A stretch of DNA of 64,000 nt from a virus. Positions 23,076-30,985 of the stretch are shown piece after piece. Location of the stretch: positions 34,977-98,976 of the IMG/VR virus record IMGVR_UViG_3300033145_000788; one strand, written 5' to 3'. Made by a program: the position numbers and the translations under genes. How positions within the stretch are numbered: the first letter of the stretch is position 1; each line of letters starts with the position of its first letter. The notes beneath the pieces are model-generated. The model was not told where the DNA came from. It did not search any database and worked only from the letters and a program-made list of their open reading frames with translations.

Positions 23076-23382
23076 ATATAGGATGTTAGATGCTAAAGTG
23101 GCCGACAAGGTGTTTGGTTACGGTTATATTCCATCTCATTATTCTACCCGGGCAAGATCTACCCTGGTTGTCTGGAACCATTTGGTAAAACAAGGATATG
23201 CCCCGGCCTTGATAACGGACGACATCACCGGGAAGTTTGCCATGGCCACCGAGGGGGGACAGTCGGTCCAAGTGGATAAGGAAGGCCCGGATTTATTCTG
23301 GTTTGTGGTCGAGAAGGGAGACTGGTACGACACGGTCGGCGAGGCTATATGCCAGTACGCTTTGAAGGTGATAGAGGAGTGA
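23062..23382 (+). CDS. Phage ABA-sandwich-like protein
   Basis: 106 residues from ATG 23062 after GGGAGGAGG. The order KVADKVFGYGYIPSHYSTR, a hydrophobic helix, and a closing VGEAICQYALKVIEE follows the small 'phage ABA sandwich' domain found in many phages. Function unknown. Confidence 0.55.
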   Translation: MAPNEYRMLDAKVADKVFGYGYIPSHYSTRARSTLVVWNHLVKQGYAPALITDDITGKFAMATEGGQSVQVDKEGPDLFWFVVEKGDWYDTVGEAICQYALKVIEE

Positions 23383-23477
23383 TGTTCTGGGTGATATTCA
23401 TTGGGGTGGTAGTCGGGATTCCGGCGGCCCTGGTGGTTGCGATGCTGATAGCCCTGCACCGGATGAAGAAGGAGTGA
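23382..23477 (+). CDS. Tiny membrane protein 1
   Basis: 31 residues from ATG 23382, overlapping the previous TGA by one base. Nearly all hydrophobic (VIFIGVVVGIPAALVVAMLI) with a basic end LHRMKKE. First of three consecutive tiny membrane frames. Confidence 0.45.
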   Translation: MFWVIFIGVVVGIPAALVVAMLIALHRMKKE

Positions 23478-23480
23478 GAG

Positions 23481-23573
23481 ATGGACGGTGTTGAGATGAT
23501 TTTTTGGTCGGTATCCGGAGGCATTATTATATGGGCGGCAATTTTATTTGTCTTGGAGAGATTATGGCCCTAA
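23481..23573 (+). CDS. Tiny membrane protein 2
   Basis: 30 residues from ATG 23481, GGAGTGAGAG upstream. One hydrophobic span (FWSVSGGIIIWAAILFVLE). Ends overlapping the next start. Confidence 0.4.
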   Translation: MDGVEMIFWSVSGGIIIWAAILFVLERLWP

Positions 23574-23656
23574 TTATAAGCATTTGCCAGTTGATGATTA
23601 TCTCTGGCTTGATCCTGATGGGGATAAGGTTTTCCCTGGGGCTTTTGGACAGATGA
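23564..23656 (+). CDS. Tiny membrane protein 3
   Basis: 30 residues from ATG 23564, overlapping protein 2 by 10 bases. Hydrophobic span ISICQLMIISGLILMGIRF. Shine-Dalgarno GGAGAG just upstream lies inside the previous gene. Function unknown. Confidence 0.4.
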   Translation: MALIISICQLMIISGLILMGIRFSLGLLDR

Positions 23657-23679
23657 TTAATAAAGGAAGAGATTAAATA

Positions 23680-23964
23680 ATGGCTAACTGGAAGAGGGTC
23701 GGATTGGGTATTTGGACAGATGAATTTCAGCGCATTAAGAGCGGTGAACAGAAGTTTGTGATTGAATGGGATGGGGATGAAAATATTAATATTGGGGATA
23801 TCCTTGTTTTGGAAGAGGATTCTTTCGAAGGAAATACGGGAGAAGTGCAGACTGCTGAGGTCACAAGCATTGAAAGAAGAAAATATATTGGCCTCACTGA
23901 AGGGTGGATATGCATGTCCATCCGCCCCATAGAAAACGATTTCAGGGGAGCGAGTAAATTCTGA
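23680..23964 (+). CDS. DUF3850/ASCH-like (PUA-fold) protein
   Basis: 94 residues. EFQRIKSGEQKFVIEWDGDE, then INIGDILVLEE and TGEVQTAEVTSI match the order of the DUF3850/ASCH fold, a PUA-like putative RNA-binding domain common in phages. The usual K-x-x-E-I-R motif is altered (KFVIEW). Ligand unknown. Confidence 0.55.
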   Translation: MANWKRVGLGIWTDEFQRIKSGEQKFVIEWDGDENINIGDILVLEEDSFEGNTGEVQTAEVTSIERRKYIGLTEGWICMSIRPIENDFRGASKF

Positions 23965-24149
23965 TGGGAGATAAATACATAATACGATGGACACAGCACA
24001 ACTTGGAGGGATACGTCCGCCCCGAGAACGGGGAAGGTTGGGACACCTGGGCTGAGGCCCGGTCCCGGAAGAAAGTCCTGGAGCGGGAACACCTGGGGAG
24101 GGAATTCTTCATTGTGACGGTCGAGGAGAGTTTAAGGGACTTAAAATGA
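23964..24149 (+). CDS. Small protein, paralogue of the 24282 product
   Basis: 61 residues, start overlapping the previous stop. YIIRWTQHNLEGYVRPENGE ... WDTWAEARSRKKVL aligns with YVVKWTKDDKVGYLYPDDDP ... YGSWVDANVGMAVA at 24282, so the two genes are a diverged duplicate pair separated by a membrane protein. Function unknown. Confidence 0.5.
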   Translation: MGDKYIIRWTQHNLEGYVRPENGEGWDTWAEARSRKKVLEREHLGREFFIVTVEESLRDLK

Positions 24150-24277
24150 TAAACACAATAAAATGGATTATTGAATGGAGAGAAATTTTAGCGGGCATAG
24201 TTGGAATGATATTGTTACTTATAGCCGGTGGGTGGATACTAGGTCTTTCATTGGCGGTAATAATATATGGGAGTTAA
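24146..24277 (+). CDS. Small membrane protein
   Basis: 43 residues from ATG 24146, overlapping the previous stop. A long hydrophobic stretch (ILAGIVGMILLLIAGGWILG and onward) could make one or two spans. Inserted between the duplicated pair. Confidence 0.45.
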   Translation: MINTIKWIIEWREILAGIVGMILLLIAGGWILGLSLAVIIYGS

Positions 24278-24281
24278 AAAA

Positions 24282-24509
24282 ATGAGATACGTTGTAAAAT
24301 GGACGAAGGACGACAAGGTGGGATACCTATATCCCGATGACGATCCAGAGGGGTATGGTTCTTGGGTAGATGCCAATGTCGGAATGGCTGTTGCCGCAGC
24401 GAAAACCGGATACCACTTTGAGATTGTTTCGGCTGAGGAAGTACCGGCCGGTCTCCGGAGGCGGCGCGGGACAAAGATAATTGGCCGGGGGGTAAACAGG
24501 ATAGGATAG
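24282..24509 (+). CDS. Small protein, paralogue of the 23964 product
   Basis: 75 residues from ATG 24282 (GGGAG upstream; an in-frame ATG at 24267 is less likely). Shares the W-T/G-Y/W-x-x-A pattern with its paralogue and adds a basic tail (GLRRRRGTKIIGRGVNR). Confidence 0.5.
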   Translation: MRYVVKWTKDDKVGYLYPDDDPEGYGSWVDANVGMAVAAAKTGYHFEIVSAEEVPAGLRRRRGTKIIGRGVNRIG

Positions 24510-24520
24510 AAAGGGTAGAA

Positions 24521-24865
24521 ATGAAACTCCGAAAAGTTAAGAATAAAATCACAAAACTCTCGAAAAGGGCATCGAAATTAAATGTCAGGATGTCAAGAGA
24601 AGAAGTGTTTAATCTTCTTGGTTGGCCGACTTGGGTGGTGATGTCGGGGGATGAGGGGAAGTTGGCTCTTCCCGATCCGGGAATAGAGCTTGAACTTTAT
24701 TGGAAGAATCCCGGTTGGAGGCCTGTGGTTGTCCAGTTCGATGAGAGTTATGAAGTTACTGGCTGGGATGAAGGTCGGACCTACTGTGGGGATGACGTCC
24801 GTTTGTTTGAACCGTCGGATGAATATTTGTGTAGTAAAGTTGATCCAGCGGAATATTATGAATGA
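24521..24865 (+). CDS. BamE/SmpA-like small protein without signal peptide
   Basis: 114 residues. MSREEVFNLLGWPTWVV resembles the conserved helix-turn of the BamE/SmpA-OmlA fold (GMSREEVxxLLGxP), followed by beta strands LELYWKNPGWRPVVVQFDE. The basic N-terminus lacks an export signal, so a cytoplasmic role is likely. Confidence 0.5.
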   Translation: MKLRKVKNKITKLSKRASKLNVRMSREEVFNLLGWPTWVVMSGDEGKLALPDPGIELELYWKNPGWRPVVVQFDESYEVTGWDEGRTYCGDDVRLFEPSDEYLCSKVDPAEYYE

Positions 24866-24877
24866 AAGGATAAACCA

Positions 24878-25237
24878 ATGACCCCCGGCAGAGCGATCCG
24901 TAAATACTGTATTAATTGTGTCAGCGGGGTTACCGAAGTAAAAGATTGCCGGGGTGACAAGTGCCTTGGCGGTTTGGGTGGCGAGAACGGAGTCTGCTAT
25001 CTGTTTCCTTATCGCATGGGCAAGGGTCGGCCAAGATTAAGAACGATCAAGCGGTTCTGCATAGAATGTCAGGGCGGCGATAAGGAGAGAAAGGTTCAAA
25101 AGAAGGAAATTTTGGATGGCGTCAGGGGATGCCTCTCTACCGATTGCTGGCTTTATCCGTTCCGTATAGGTAAGAACCCGAATATTAAGGACGGGAACCG
25201 GAGAGCGGCCCACTTCAAAAAGGTTAAAAAGGGATAG
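24878..25237 (+). CDS. Tandem Cys-cluster (zinc-binding) protein
   Basis: 119 residues with two copies of one module: RKYCINCVSG...CRGDKC...CYLFPYRMGKGRP, then KRFCIECQGG...GCLSTDCWLYPFRIGKNP. Each has four or more Cys and ends in Y-P/F-Y/F-R-x-G-K. Similar single or double modules occur in many phages; nucleic-acid binding is likely but not shown. Confidence 0.6.
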   Translation: MTPGRAIRKYCINCVSGVTEVKDCRGDKCLGGLGGENGVCYLFPYRMGKGRPRLRTIKRFCIECQGGDKERKVQKKEILDGVRGCLSTDCWLYPFRIGKNPNIKDGNRRAAHFKKVKKG

Positions 25238-25315
25238 TTATAGGGGGAAAAAGGGGCTTATTTTTGGTTTTAGCAACCGGGCCTAATAGAAAGGGTAAGG
25301 AAAGGGGAATTTTAA

Positions 25316-25765
25316 ATGCAAATGTCGGATTTACTGATTAAGAATGAGGATGATTACTTAAATGCTCTTGATCGGATTATGCATCTGACGGGAGCCAAGC
25401 CGGGATCAGATATGGCTACCGAGCTATCCCTTTGGAACATAGTGGTTGAGGCGTATGAGAATATGTATGTTCCCTCGGAGAAGGAAAGTAGGGAATGGGC
25501 AGTAGGAGAAGGAAGCCTTGGTCCTAAGGTAGATCTTAAAGATGTGAAAGGTTTAGTTAGGAATATTCAACGAACCCTTAATGATTCCGGCCATTTGCTG
25601 AAGGATTTTTCTTGGGAGGCACAAACTCATATAAAAGAAGCCCCCACTCGATTTGGGGAAATGCTTCGTTATCCCGCAGGGGTTTCTCATATCTACTTAA
25701 ATTTGTTCTTTAATCCTGACCAAAAAGAGTTTGAATTTTATATGAGGAGAGATAATGCCCGCTAA
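25316..25765 (+). CDS. Hypothetical protein
   Basis: 149 residues from ATG 25316 (GGAAAGGGG upstream). Helical N-terminal two thirds, C-terminal strands (HIYLNLFFNPDQKEFEFYMR). The gap before it carries the 14-mer CTTATTTTTGGTTT also seen at 22475. Confidence 0.45.
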   Translation: MQMSDLLIKNEDDYLNALDRIMHLTGAKPGSDMATELSLWNIVVEAYENMYVPSEKESREWAVGEGSLGPKVDLKDVKGLVRNIQRTLNDSGHLLKDFSWEAQTHIKEAPTRFGEMLRYPAGVSHIYLNLFFNPDQKEFEFYMRRDNAR

Positions 25766-26234
25766 AGATGTAGAGATACTCGGGGCCTTTGTCCGGGACA
25801 TCATAGTCAGGAAAGACCGAACTCCGAACCTCTTCATTTCGTTTGAGGAAGGGGAGGTGGTCTCCCTGAATATCACGTTCCGGGATGAGGAGATGGAGGT
25901 ATGGGCGGACAAGGCCGTTGAAGGATGTGTGACCCCCGATGATTTTAACAAAAACTTTCAATGGTTGCGTGAGAATTCTGTTGATTACGCAGGTTTGTGG
26001 GTGGCGCTCAAGGACGGGGTTTTACTTGGGAACGATGAAAGTCGGGCTAGATTACGTTCGGCTTTGGCGGGTATGCTCAAGGATGTTTTGTTTTTTAAGG
26101 TTGAAGATGGTGGGAGCTATGAATATAAATGCCTTCATCCTAATGCCCGGAGGACCCTTGAAATTGGCAGCCGCAAGTTCTGGCGTTGCCCGGATTGCGG
26201 TGCGGAAGGAGAGGAGAAATGCCCTTCCATATAA
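25755..26234 (+). CDS. Hypothetical protein with C-terminal zinc ribbon
   Basis: 159 residues. Residues ~125-156 (YKCLHPNARRTLEIGSRKFW then RCPDCGAEGEEKC) form a ribbon with paired cysteines. The N-terminal part is mixed alpha/beta (FISFEEGEVVSLNITFRDEE). It overlaps the previous gene by 11 bases. Confidence 0.5.
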   Translation: MPAKDVEILGAFVRDIIVRKDRTPNLFISFEEGEVVSLNITFRDEEMEVWADKAVEGCVTPDDFNKNFQWLRENSVDYAGLWVALKDGVLLGNDESRARLRSALAGMLKDVLFFKVEDGGSYEYKCLHPNARRTLEIGSRKFWRCPDCGAEGEEKCPSI

Positions 26235-26404
26235 TGGTTCTGGATAAAAGAACAACCGATTCGACTCCGTATGTTTCTACAAGAGGAATGACCCCGCATT
26301 GGAAAGATAAGGAAGAAGCCCAGAGGACGGCGGACCTTTTGAACGGGTGGAACGTTGGGTTGTACCGGGAGATATATTATTGGGTGAAGGAGATAGAATG
26401 CTAA
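26219..26404 (+). CDS. Small hypothetical protein
   Basis: 61 residues from ATG 26219 (GGAGAGG upstream). MPFHIMVLDKRTTDSTPYVS ... EEAQRTADLLNGW looks like a short alpha/beta unit. Overlaps both neighbours. Confidence 0.4.
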   Translation: MPFHIMVLDKRTTDSTPYVSTRGMTPHWKDKEEAQRTADLLNGWNVGLYREIYYWVKEIEC

Positions 26405-26643
26405 CGAAGAACTTCAAGCTGGATAGGAAGAAAGGTCATGATTGGGAAATGATTCTGGCCGTAGATCTGTCGAACGACGTTAAGCTGATGGCTGAGGCGG
26501 GATACGTCAAGGAGATAGAAATTATTGCCGACGAATTCACCGCATTGATTCTTAAGGAGTTTGGCCTGGAAGCAGGTCGATATGCAAGGACGGAAGACGT
26601 GAAGAGGGCAAATGAGATCTTGGTCAGGGAGAAGGGCAGGTAG
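26398..26643 (+). CDS. Small hypothetical protein
   Basis: 81 residues from ATG 26398, AAGGAG upstream. Charged N-terminus, then helices (IIADEFTALILKEFGLEAGR). Last gene before an A-rich tract and promoter P3. Confidence 0.4.
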   Translation: MLTKNFKLDRKKGHDWEMILAVDLSNDVKLMAEAGYVKEIEIIADEFTALILKEFGLEAGRYARTEDVKRANEILVREKGR

Positions 26644-26682
26644 CAAATTGATATCATTGAAGAAAAAAAAAGAAAAAAAAGG

Positions 26683-26710
26683 TTGACTCCTATGAAAAAA
26701 AGGTTATAAT
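26683..26710 (+). promoter_or_regulatory. Consensus sigma70 promoter P3
   Basis: TTGACT (26683-26688), 16-nt spacer, TATAAT (26705-26710). Closest to the sigma70 consensus in the window. It lies after an A-rich stretch and about 30 bases before the gene at 26742, and may start the packaging/structural transcript. Confidence 0.75.
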
Positions 26711-26741
26711 AGGGCTAAATATATGAGAAAAGGAGAAGATC

Positions 26742-26885
26742 ATGTATCTGGTTTCCAAGTGTTGCGTGGGCATCGAGTGTCGGTATCGTGGCAACGGAAC
26801 GTTCAAGAAGATTAACAAAAGATTGGGTTTGAAGGAAGATTTCCTGGCCGCTGAGAGTATTGCATCCGCCGACGGGCATGTTTGA
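26742..26885 (+). CDS. 47-residue DUF523-like N-terminal fragment
   Basis: ATG 26742 has AAGGAG upstream. MYLVSKCCVGIECRYRGNGT resembles the N-terminus of DUF523 proteins (VSACLLGxxCRYDG), which are normally ~150 residues or more, but the frame stops after 47 codons. It overlaps the next gene by eight bases. Either a trimmed functional module or a remnant. Confidence 0.5.
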   Translation: MYLVSKCCVGIECRYRGNGTFKKINKRLGLKEDFLAAESIASADGHV

Positions 26886-27387
26886 TCTCTTTTTGGAGAA
26901 GGGGAAATGGCCGGATTTCTATCGCCCCTATTGCCGGGAGATGTTGAGAGGCGTCCTGACGGATTATTATAGAGAACAGGATTTAAACGGAATCGTCGTA
27001 TTGAGGGGGGAGCGGGCGGAGGAGAAGTCGAACCAGAGCAAAAGAAGAAACGTTAGATTTATAAAAAGGGATGGGGTGACGTATTTTGCTCCGATCTATT
27101 TTAGCAAGAAAGATGCGGGGGAGAAGATAATAGCCGAGAACGGTCTCCCCGTATGGGAGGGATATGAAAGGGGATTAAAGAGAACGGCATGTAGGATATG
27201 CCCCGGACAAAGGACGGTGGCGTACGCGGTAATAAGAAAGGATTTCCCCGATATATGGGAAGAGTTAACTTGGTTGGAAAAGAGGTTGGGATTGGGGGTA
27301 TGGAGAGAGATTAACGGTGTTCGGGGTTCTTTTAAAGAGATGGCAGATAAGGGGGATATAAATTTATCTAAGAAACCAATGCGTTAA
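26878..27387 (+). CDS. PAPS-reductase-like C-terminal domain protein
   Basis: 169 residues from ATG 26878. The pattern YERGLKRTACRICPGQRTVAY plus VIRKDFPDIWEELTWLE resembles the C-terminus of phage phosphoadenosine phosphosulfate reductase-family proteins (C-x2-C-P-x-Q, then P-D/E-x-W). The N-terminal nucleotide-binding half (SGGxDS loop) is absent, so classical activity is unlikely. Such genes often sit next to phage terminases. May be a fragment with a new role. Confidence 0.5.
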   Translation: MFDLFLEKGKWPDFYRPYCREMLRGVLTDYYREQDLNGIVVLRGERAEEKSNQSKRRNVRFIKRDGVTYFAPIYFSKKDAGEKIIAENGLPVWEGYERGLKRTACRICPGQRTVAYAVIRKDFPDIWEELTWLEKRLGLGVWREINGVRGSFKEMADKGDINLSKKPMR

Positions 27388-27430
27388 ATGGGACTTATGG
27401 GATATTGTGAGGTTTTGATAGGAGGTAAAA

Positions 27431-27958
27431 ATGAAAAAAAAGACTCTTGCGCGGCCCGGCCATGCCAAAGCTGACTACCAGTTAAAACAGAGGCGGCTCC
27501 TGGTCTCGGCGTTGAGGTTGCGGGGCTTATCTCATCAGGAGATAGCGGATAAGTTAGCCGAGCAGGGGATTTATTCCCCGTGTCGTCTTAAGAAGGAAGA
27601 ACCCTTGAGCGTGACGACAATCTCGCACGACTTGAAAATCATAGCAAGGGAATGGCGCGCCGAGATGATCGAGAATATGGATGCGTTAAAGGCAAGGAAG
27701 CTGGCCGAGTTCCGAGAGGTGAAGAAAGCCGCTTGGTCAGGGAAGAATTATATGTCTATTCTCAGGGCGCTTGAGAATGAATGTAAGATATTGGGCCTTT
27801 ATGACAAGGATAACAGGATTAAGGTTGACGTGTCTCTAAGGGAGGTTATAGAGGCGCTTCCCGAAGAGCTGAGGACTACCGTGGAGATGGGCTTGATGGA
27901 GGCGGTGACAGCGAAGGCGGATGGAAGCGGCAAAAAAGCAGATATCAGATATCATTGA
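27431..27958 (+). CDS. terS: Terminase small subunit
   Basis: 175 residues, AGGAGG upstream. N-terminal helix-turn-helix LRLRGLSHQEIADKLAEQG with a recognition part (LSVTTISHDLKI), then a helical oligomerisation region. TerS proteins bind packaging sites and recruit TerL. Direct overlap with the large subunit gene supports the call. Confidence 0.75.
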   Translation: MKKKTLARPGHAKADYQLKQRRLLVSALRLRGLSHQEIADKLAEQGIYSPCRLKKEEPLSVTTISHDLKIIAREWRAEMIENMDALKARKLAEFREVKKAAWSGKNYMSILRALENECKILGLYDKDNRIKVDVSLREVIEALPEELRTTVEMGLMEAVTAKADGSGKKADIRYH

Positions 27959-29657
27959 TGTGATAAAGGGAAAGTTTACGGACGAACAAATCCAAGCGTA
28001 TCTGGACGACAAGGCGAGCGGTGGAAACCCCTATTCCAAATACGCCGATGACCCGGTCGGATTCTGCGAGGAGGAGTTGGGTTGTACCCTGACCGATGAT
28101 ATCATTACGATGATGGAGGCCGTCCGAGATTACAGGGTTGTAATCGCCATATCGGGAAATGCGCCGGGCAAGACGTTTGCTGCCGCTCACATGGCCCATT
28201 GGTTTTACAAGTGTTTGCCTAATTCCCAGGTTATCTTGACGGCCCCGCATCCGGGCGAAGACAATCTAAAGAGAAAGTTGTGGGGGGAGATCGAGAAAGT
28301 ATTTGGGCATAATCCAATGGTCTTTAAGGACGACAGGATCGTTACCTTGGAGATTTCCCCGAAGGCCGATAACCGAGATCGTCAATATCGGCATTTTATT
28401 CAGGGGATTACGCTTCCGCAGTCGGGAAGTGAAGAGGAAAAAATTTCGAAACTTTCCGGATCGCATGCCGACAATATTATGTATATTTTGGATGAAGGAG
28501 ACGCTGTTCCTGAGTGGGCGTTCAAGGCCATTGATTCTTCGATGTCTGGCGGTAATGCCCGTCTCCTGATTATGTATAACCCGAAGAGGAAAGCCGGTGC
28601 CGCCTATAAGAAGATTCGGAGCGGTCAAGCCCATGTCGTTCGGCTGGATGTGTTGAAACATCCCAATGTTCTGACCGGAAAGATTATCGTCCCGGGCGGG
28701 GCAGTTACCCGGGAACAGACGGTTAAGAGGATCAATGAGTGGACGGAACCTCTCCCAAAGGAATATAAACCGGACGCCACTTGTTGGGAGATTCCTGATT
28801 TTCTGGTAGGCGCCACGGCGATAAGTGATAGTGGGAAGGAATTCCCCCCATTGGAAAAGGAATGGCGGAAGATCAAGGACGCCGAGTTCTATTACATGGT
28901 CCTGGGAGAGTATCCGGCGGAAGGTTCGGATCAGTTAATCGCCCAAGCGGATATAGACAAGGCTGTTTCGAGATGGAAGATTTTCGTGGCCGAACACGGA
29001 AAGGAACACGACATAAGACCAGTTATGGGTTGCGATGTGGCGGACAAGGGGCCGGATGAGAACGTGGCGTTTTTAAGATACGGTGAATTCATAGATGAGG
29101 CCAGATCCTTTAATGGGGTTGATCCGGACAAGGGTGCGGATTTGTTCGCCGACATCTGCATCGAGGAGAATGTTCTGTTCGCCAATGTCGAGTCGGATGG
29201 GCTCGGCATGGGGGTTGCCCCGCACATGAGCCGGATAGGATATTTCCGGTGTGAGTTCTGCGAAAAGAATTTCAGAGATGATCAGGTAAGTTCTTGTCCG
29301 GATTGCGAGAAGCCGATGAAATGGCATTGGATAGACGCCAGGCGGGTGATCATGAGTTCGGGGCCAACCGAAGAGGGGCCGGAGATAGGTCGGTTTAAGA
29401 ATATGCGGGACCAGTTGTGGTGGCAGTTGCGGGAATGGCTCAGGACTGATCCGGGAGCGATGCTTCCGCCGGACGATAAATTATTGGAGGAGTTGGCCAT
29501 TCCAACTTACGAGGTAAAACTCGGATACATTAGGATATCTTCCAGAGAAGATATAGTGGGTCTTCTTGGCCGGTCGCCAGACAGGGCGTCAGCCTTGATC
29601 CAGTGTTTATGCGAGGAGAGGCGTGATTTGCGGGTGAGGATGCTTGAGCATGGATAG
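27921..29657 (+). CDS. terL: Terminase large subunit with zinc insert
   Basis: 578 residues. ATPase: deviant Walker A SGNAPGKTF, coupling region LTAPHPGEDNL, Walker B YILDEGDAVPEW. RNase H-like nuclease: GCDVADKGPDEN and ANVESDGLGMGV supply acidic residues. Between them and the last helix lies a four-Cys insert (CEFCEKNF ... SCPDCEKP, near residues 437-460), a zinc ribbon not usual in TerL. It powers DNA packaging through the portal and cuts the concatemer. Confidence 0.88.
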   Translation: MEAAKKQISDIIDVIKGKFTDEQIQAYLDDKASGGNPYSKYADDPVGFCEEELGCTLTDDIITMMEAVRDYRVVIAISGNAPGKTFAAAHMAHWFYKCLPNSQVILTAPHPGEDNLKRKLWGEIEKVFGHNPMVFKDDRIVTLEISPKADNRDRQYRHFIQGITLPQSGSEEEKISKLSGSHADNIMYILDEGDAVPEWAFKAIDSSMSGGNARLLIMYNPKRKAGAAYKKIRSGQAHVVRLDVLKHPNVLTGKIIVPGGAVTREQTVKRINEWTEPLPKEYKPDATCWEIPDFLVGATAISDSGKEFPPLEKEWRKIKDAEFYYMVLGEYPAEGSDQLIAQADIDKAVSRWKIFVAEHGKEHDIRPVMGCDVADKGPDENVAFLRYGEFIDEARSFNGVDPDKGADLFADICIEENVLFANVESDGLGMGVAPHMSRIGYFRCEFCEKNFRDDQVSSCPDCEKPMKWHWIDARRVIMSSGPTEEGPEIGRFKNMRDQLWWQLREWLRTDPGAMLPPDDKLLEELAIPTYEVKLGYIRISSREDIVGLLGRSPDRASALIQCLCEERRDLRVRMLEHG

Positions 29658-30021
29658 GAAAGGATTAGATTTTCTATATCGGCGGCTTTTTGAAATATGC
29701 AGAGATTGTTCACGGGAAGATTGGGATGGTTATGATGCCGTTCCTGTTCCTTTATCTGCATTTGTGGAGGCGGTGAAAGTTTTAAACTTATTACCTCTTG
29801 ATTTACCGTTGCCGGGAATTGGACCTGAACCGGGTGGGGAAATAGCCCTGGAATGGTACAAAGGAAAGGGGAATATATTTTCAATTGGAATTGGAGGGGA
29901 TGAGACGATTACTTACGCAGGATTATTTGGTCATGGTGAGGAGATTTGTGGGGTTGAAGATTTTAAAAACGAACTTCCTCCGGTAATAATACAGAATATT
30001 AGGCGTTTATATGATGAATAA
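29650..30021 (+). CDS. Conserved hypothetical protein (DWDGY family)
   Basis: 123 residues from ATG 29650. REDWDGYDAVPVPLSAFVEA and LPGIGPEPGGEIALEWYKGK followed by FSIGIGGDETITYAGL match a widespread bacterial/phage hypothetical family with a D-W-D-G-Y/A motif and a G-E-x-x-L-E-W motif. Function unknown. Confidence 0.6.
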   Translation: MDRKGLDFLYRRLFEICRDCSREDWDGYDAVPVPLSAFVEAVKVLNLLPLDLPLPGIGPEPGGEIALEWYKGKGNIFSIGIGGDETITYAGLFGHGEEICGVEDFKNELPPVIIQNIRRLYDE

Positions 30022-30034
30022 TAAAGGATTGACA

Positions 30035-30253
30035 ATGAATAAATGGATAAAAGTAGAAAATGAATTACCGAAAATTGGTGACAGATGGTATCTTATCATG
30101 TTGTGGAACAAGTGGGTTTCCATAGCATACTATTTTCAAGATTCTTATGGCCATTGGTGGAGTACTCAATGGGATATTTGGGATAAAGAATATAGTGACG
30201 GTGAAGTAACACATTGGCAAGAGTTGCCAGAAAAACCTAAGAAGATAAAATGA
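30035..30253 (+). CDS. DUF551-like small protein
   Basis: 72 residues from ATG 30035. WIKVENELPKIGDRWYLIML at the start and EVTHWQELPEKP at the end are the two marks of the DUF551 family, common in phages and prophages. Function unknown. Confidence 0.65.
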   Translation: MNKWIKVENELPKIGDRWYLIMLWNKWVSIAYYFQDSYGHWWSTQWDIWDKEYSDGEVTHWQELPEKPKKIK

Positions 30254-30381
30254 AAGGAATTTTTATAGCACCATGTAAAAAGAAGATTCTTTTTACCAAA
30301 AAGATTCGGGTTAAGACGAGCGAGCTTCCAAGATGGAAGCCTAAGATAATATTAGGAAAGGAGAAATGCCCGAACACATAG
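30250..30381 (+). CDS. Small basic peptide
   Basis: 43 residues from ATG 30250, overlapping the DUF551 stop. Rich in Lys (PCKKKILFTKKIRVK). Overlaps the next gene start by 16 bases. Weak support beyond coupling. Confidence 0.35.
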   Translation: MKGIFIAPCKKKILFTKKIRVKTSELPRWKPKIILGKEKCPNT

Positions 30382-30716
30382 TTAATTTTCTACCGTATAA
30401 GAGAAAAAGGCCCCCTAAAAAGGCCAAAGTAAAGAAAGACGAGCCTCCGAAGAAGAGGCCCAGAGTAATACTAAGGAAAAGAAAGGATAGACTGATGGAA
30501 GGAAAAAGGCTTTTGATGATCGAATTTGATTCCTGCGAAGAGTGCCCCTATAACATAAAGCAGAAGGCGAAGACGGGGACGAAGATGGTGCGGGTATGTT
30601 CCCAGTTCGGGGACGGCAAGACCCGGGCTATCAAGCTGAAGAAGGGCGAGAAGGTCCCGGAGTGGTGTCCGCTCCCGATAGCGGAATTCATTAGGCGGTA
30701 CGGGATTCCGGTATGA
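30366..30716 (+). CDS. Basic Cys-motif protein
   Basis: 116 residues, GAAAGGAG upstream. Residues 10-40 are Lys/Arg/Pro rich, then SCEECPYNIKQ, VCSQFGDG and WCPLPIAEF give a four-Cys site. Likely binds zinc and possibly nucleic acid. Function unknown. Confidence 0.5.
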   Translation: MPEHIVNFLPYKRKRPPKKAKVKKDEPPKKRPRVILRKRKDRLMEGKRLLMIEFDSCEECPYNIKQKAKTGTKMVRVCSQFGDGKTRAIKLKKGEKVPEWCPLPIAEFIRRYGIPV

Positions 30717-30967
30717 GGACTGAAAAAGAGATTAGGGATTTATTGGAAAAATGTGACGAGGTTAATTATGGGGCGTTGTCAAGTGGCCCATGTCCCTTAT
30801 ATCCAGAGCCTCGTTATGATGGGGATGAACGGATTGCTTCACAACGAACGACAGATAACCTGCTTTATATAGTTGATGAGGCTTTGGGTGTACCTGACGC
30901 CATCTATCTCGCCATTGAAGAATGGGTTGAAAATATTGCAAGTGGTACTGCAAAAATGAAGGATTAA
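30713..30967 (+). CDS. Hypothetical protein
   Basis: 84 residues; ATG overlaps the previous stop (ATGA). Helical, with a conserved-looking SSGPCPLYPEPRYDGDE loop. No family recognised. Confidence 0.45.
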   Translation: MRTEKEIRDLLEKCDEVNYGALSSGPCPLYPEPRYDGDERIASQRTTDNLLYIVDEALGVPDAIYLAIEEWVENIASGTAKMKD

Positions 30968-30985
30968 AGGTAAAGGAGAAGAGTA

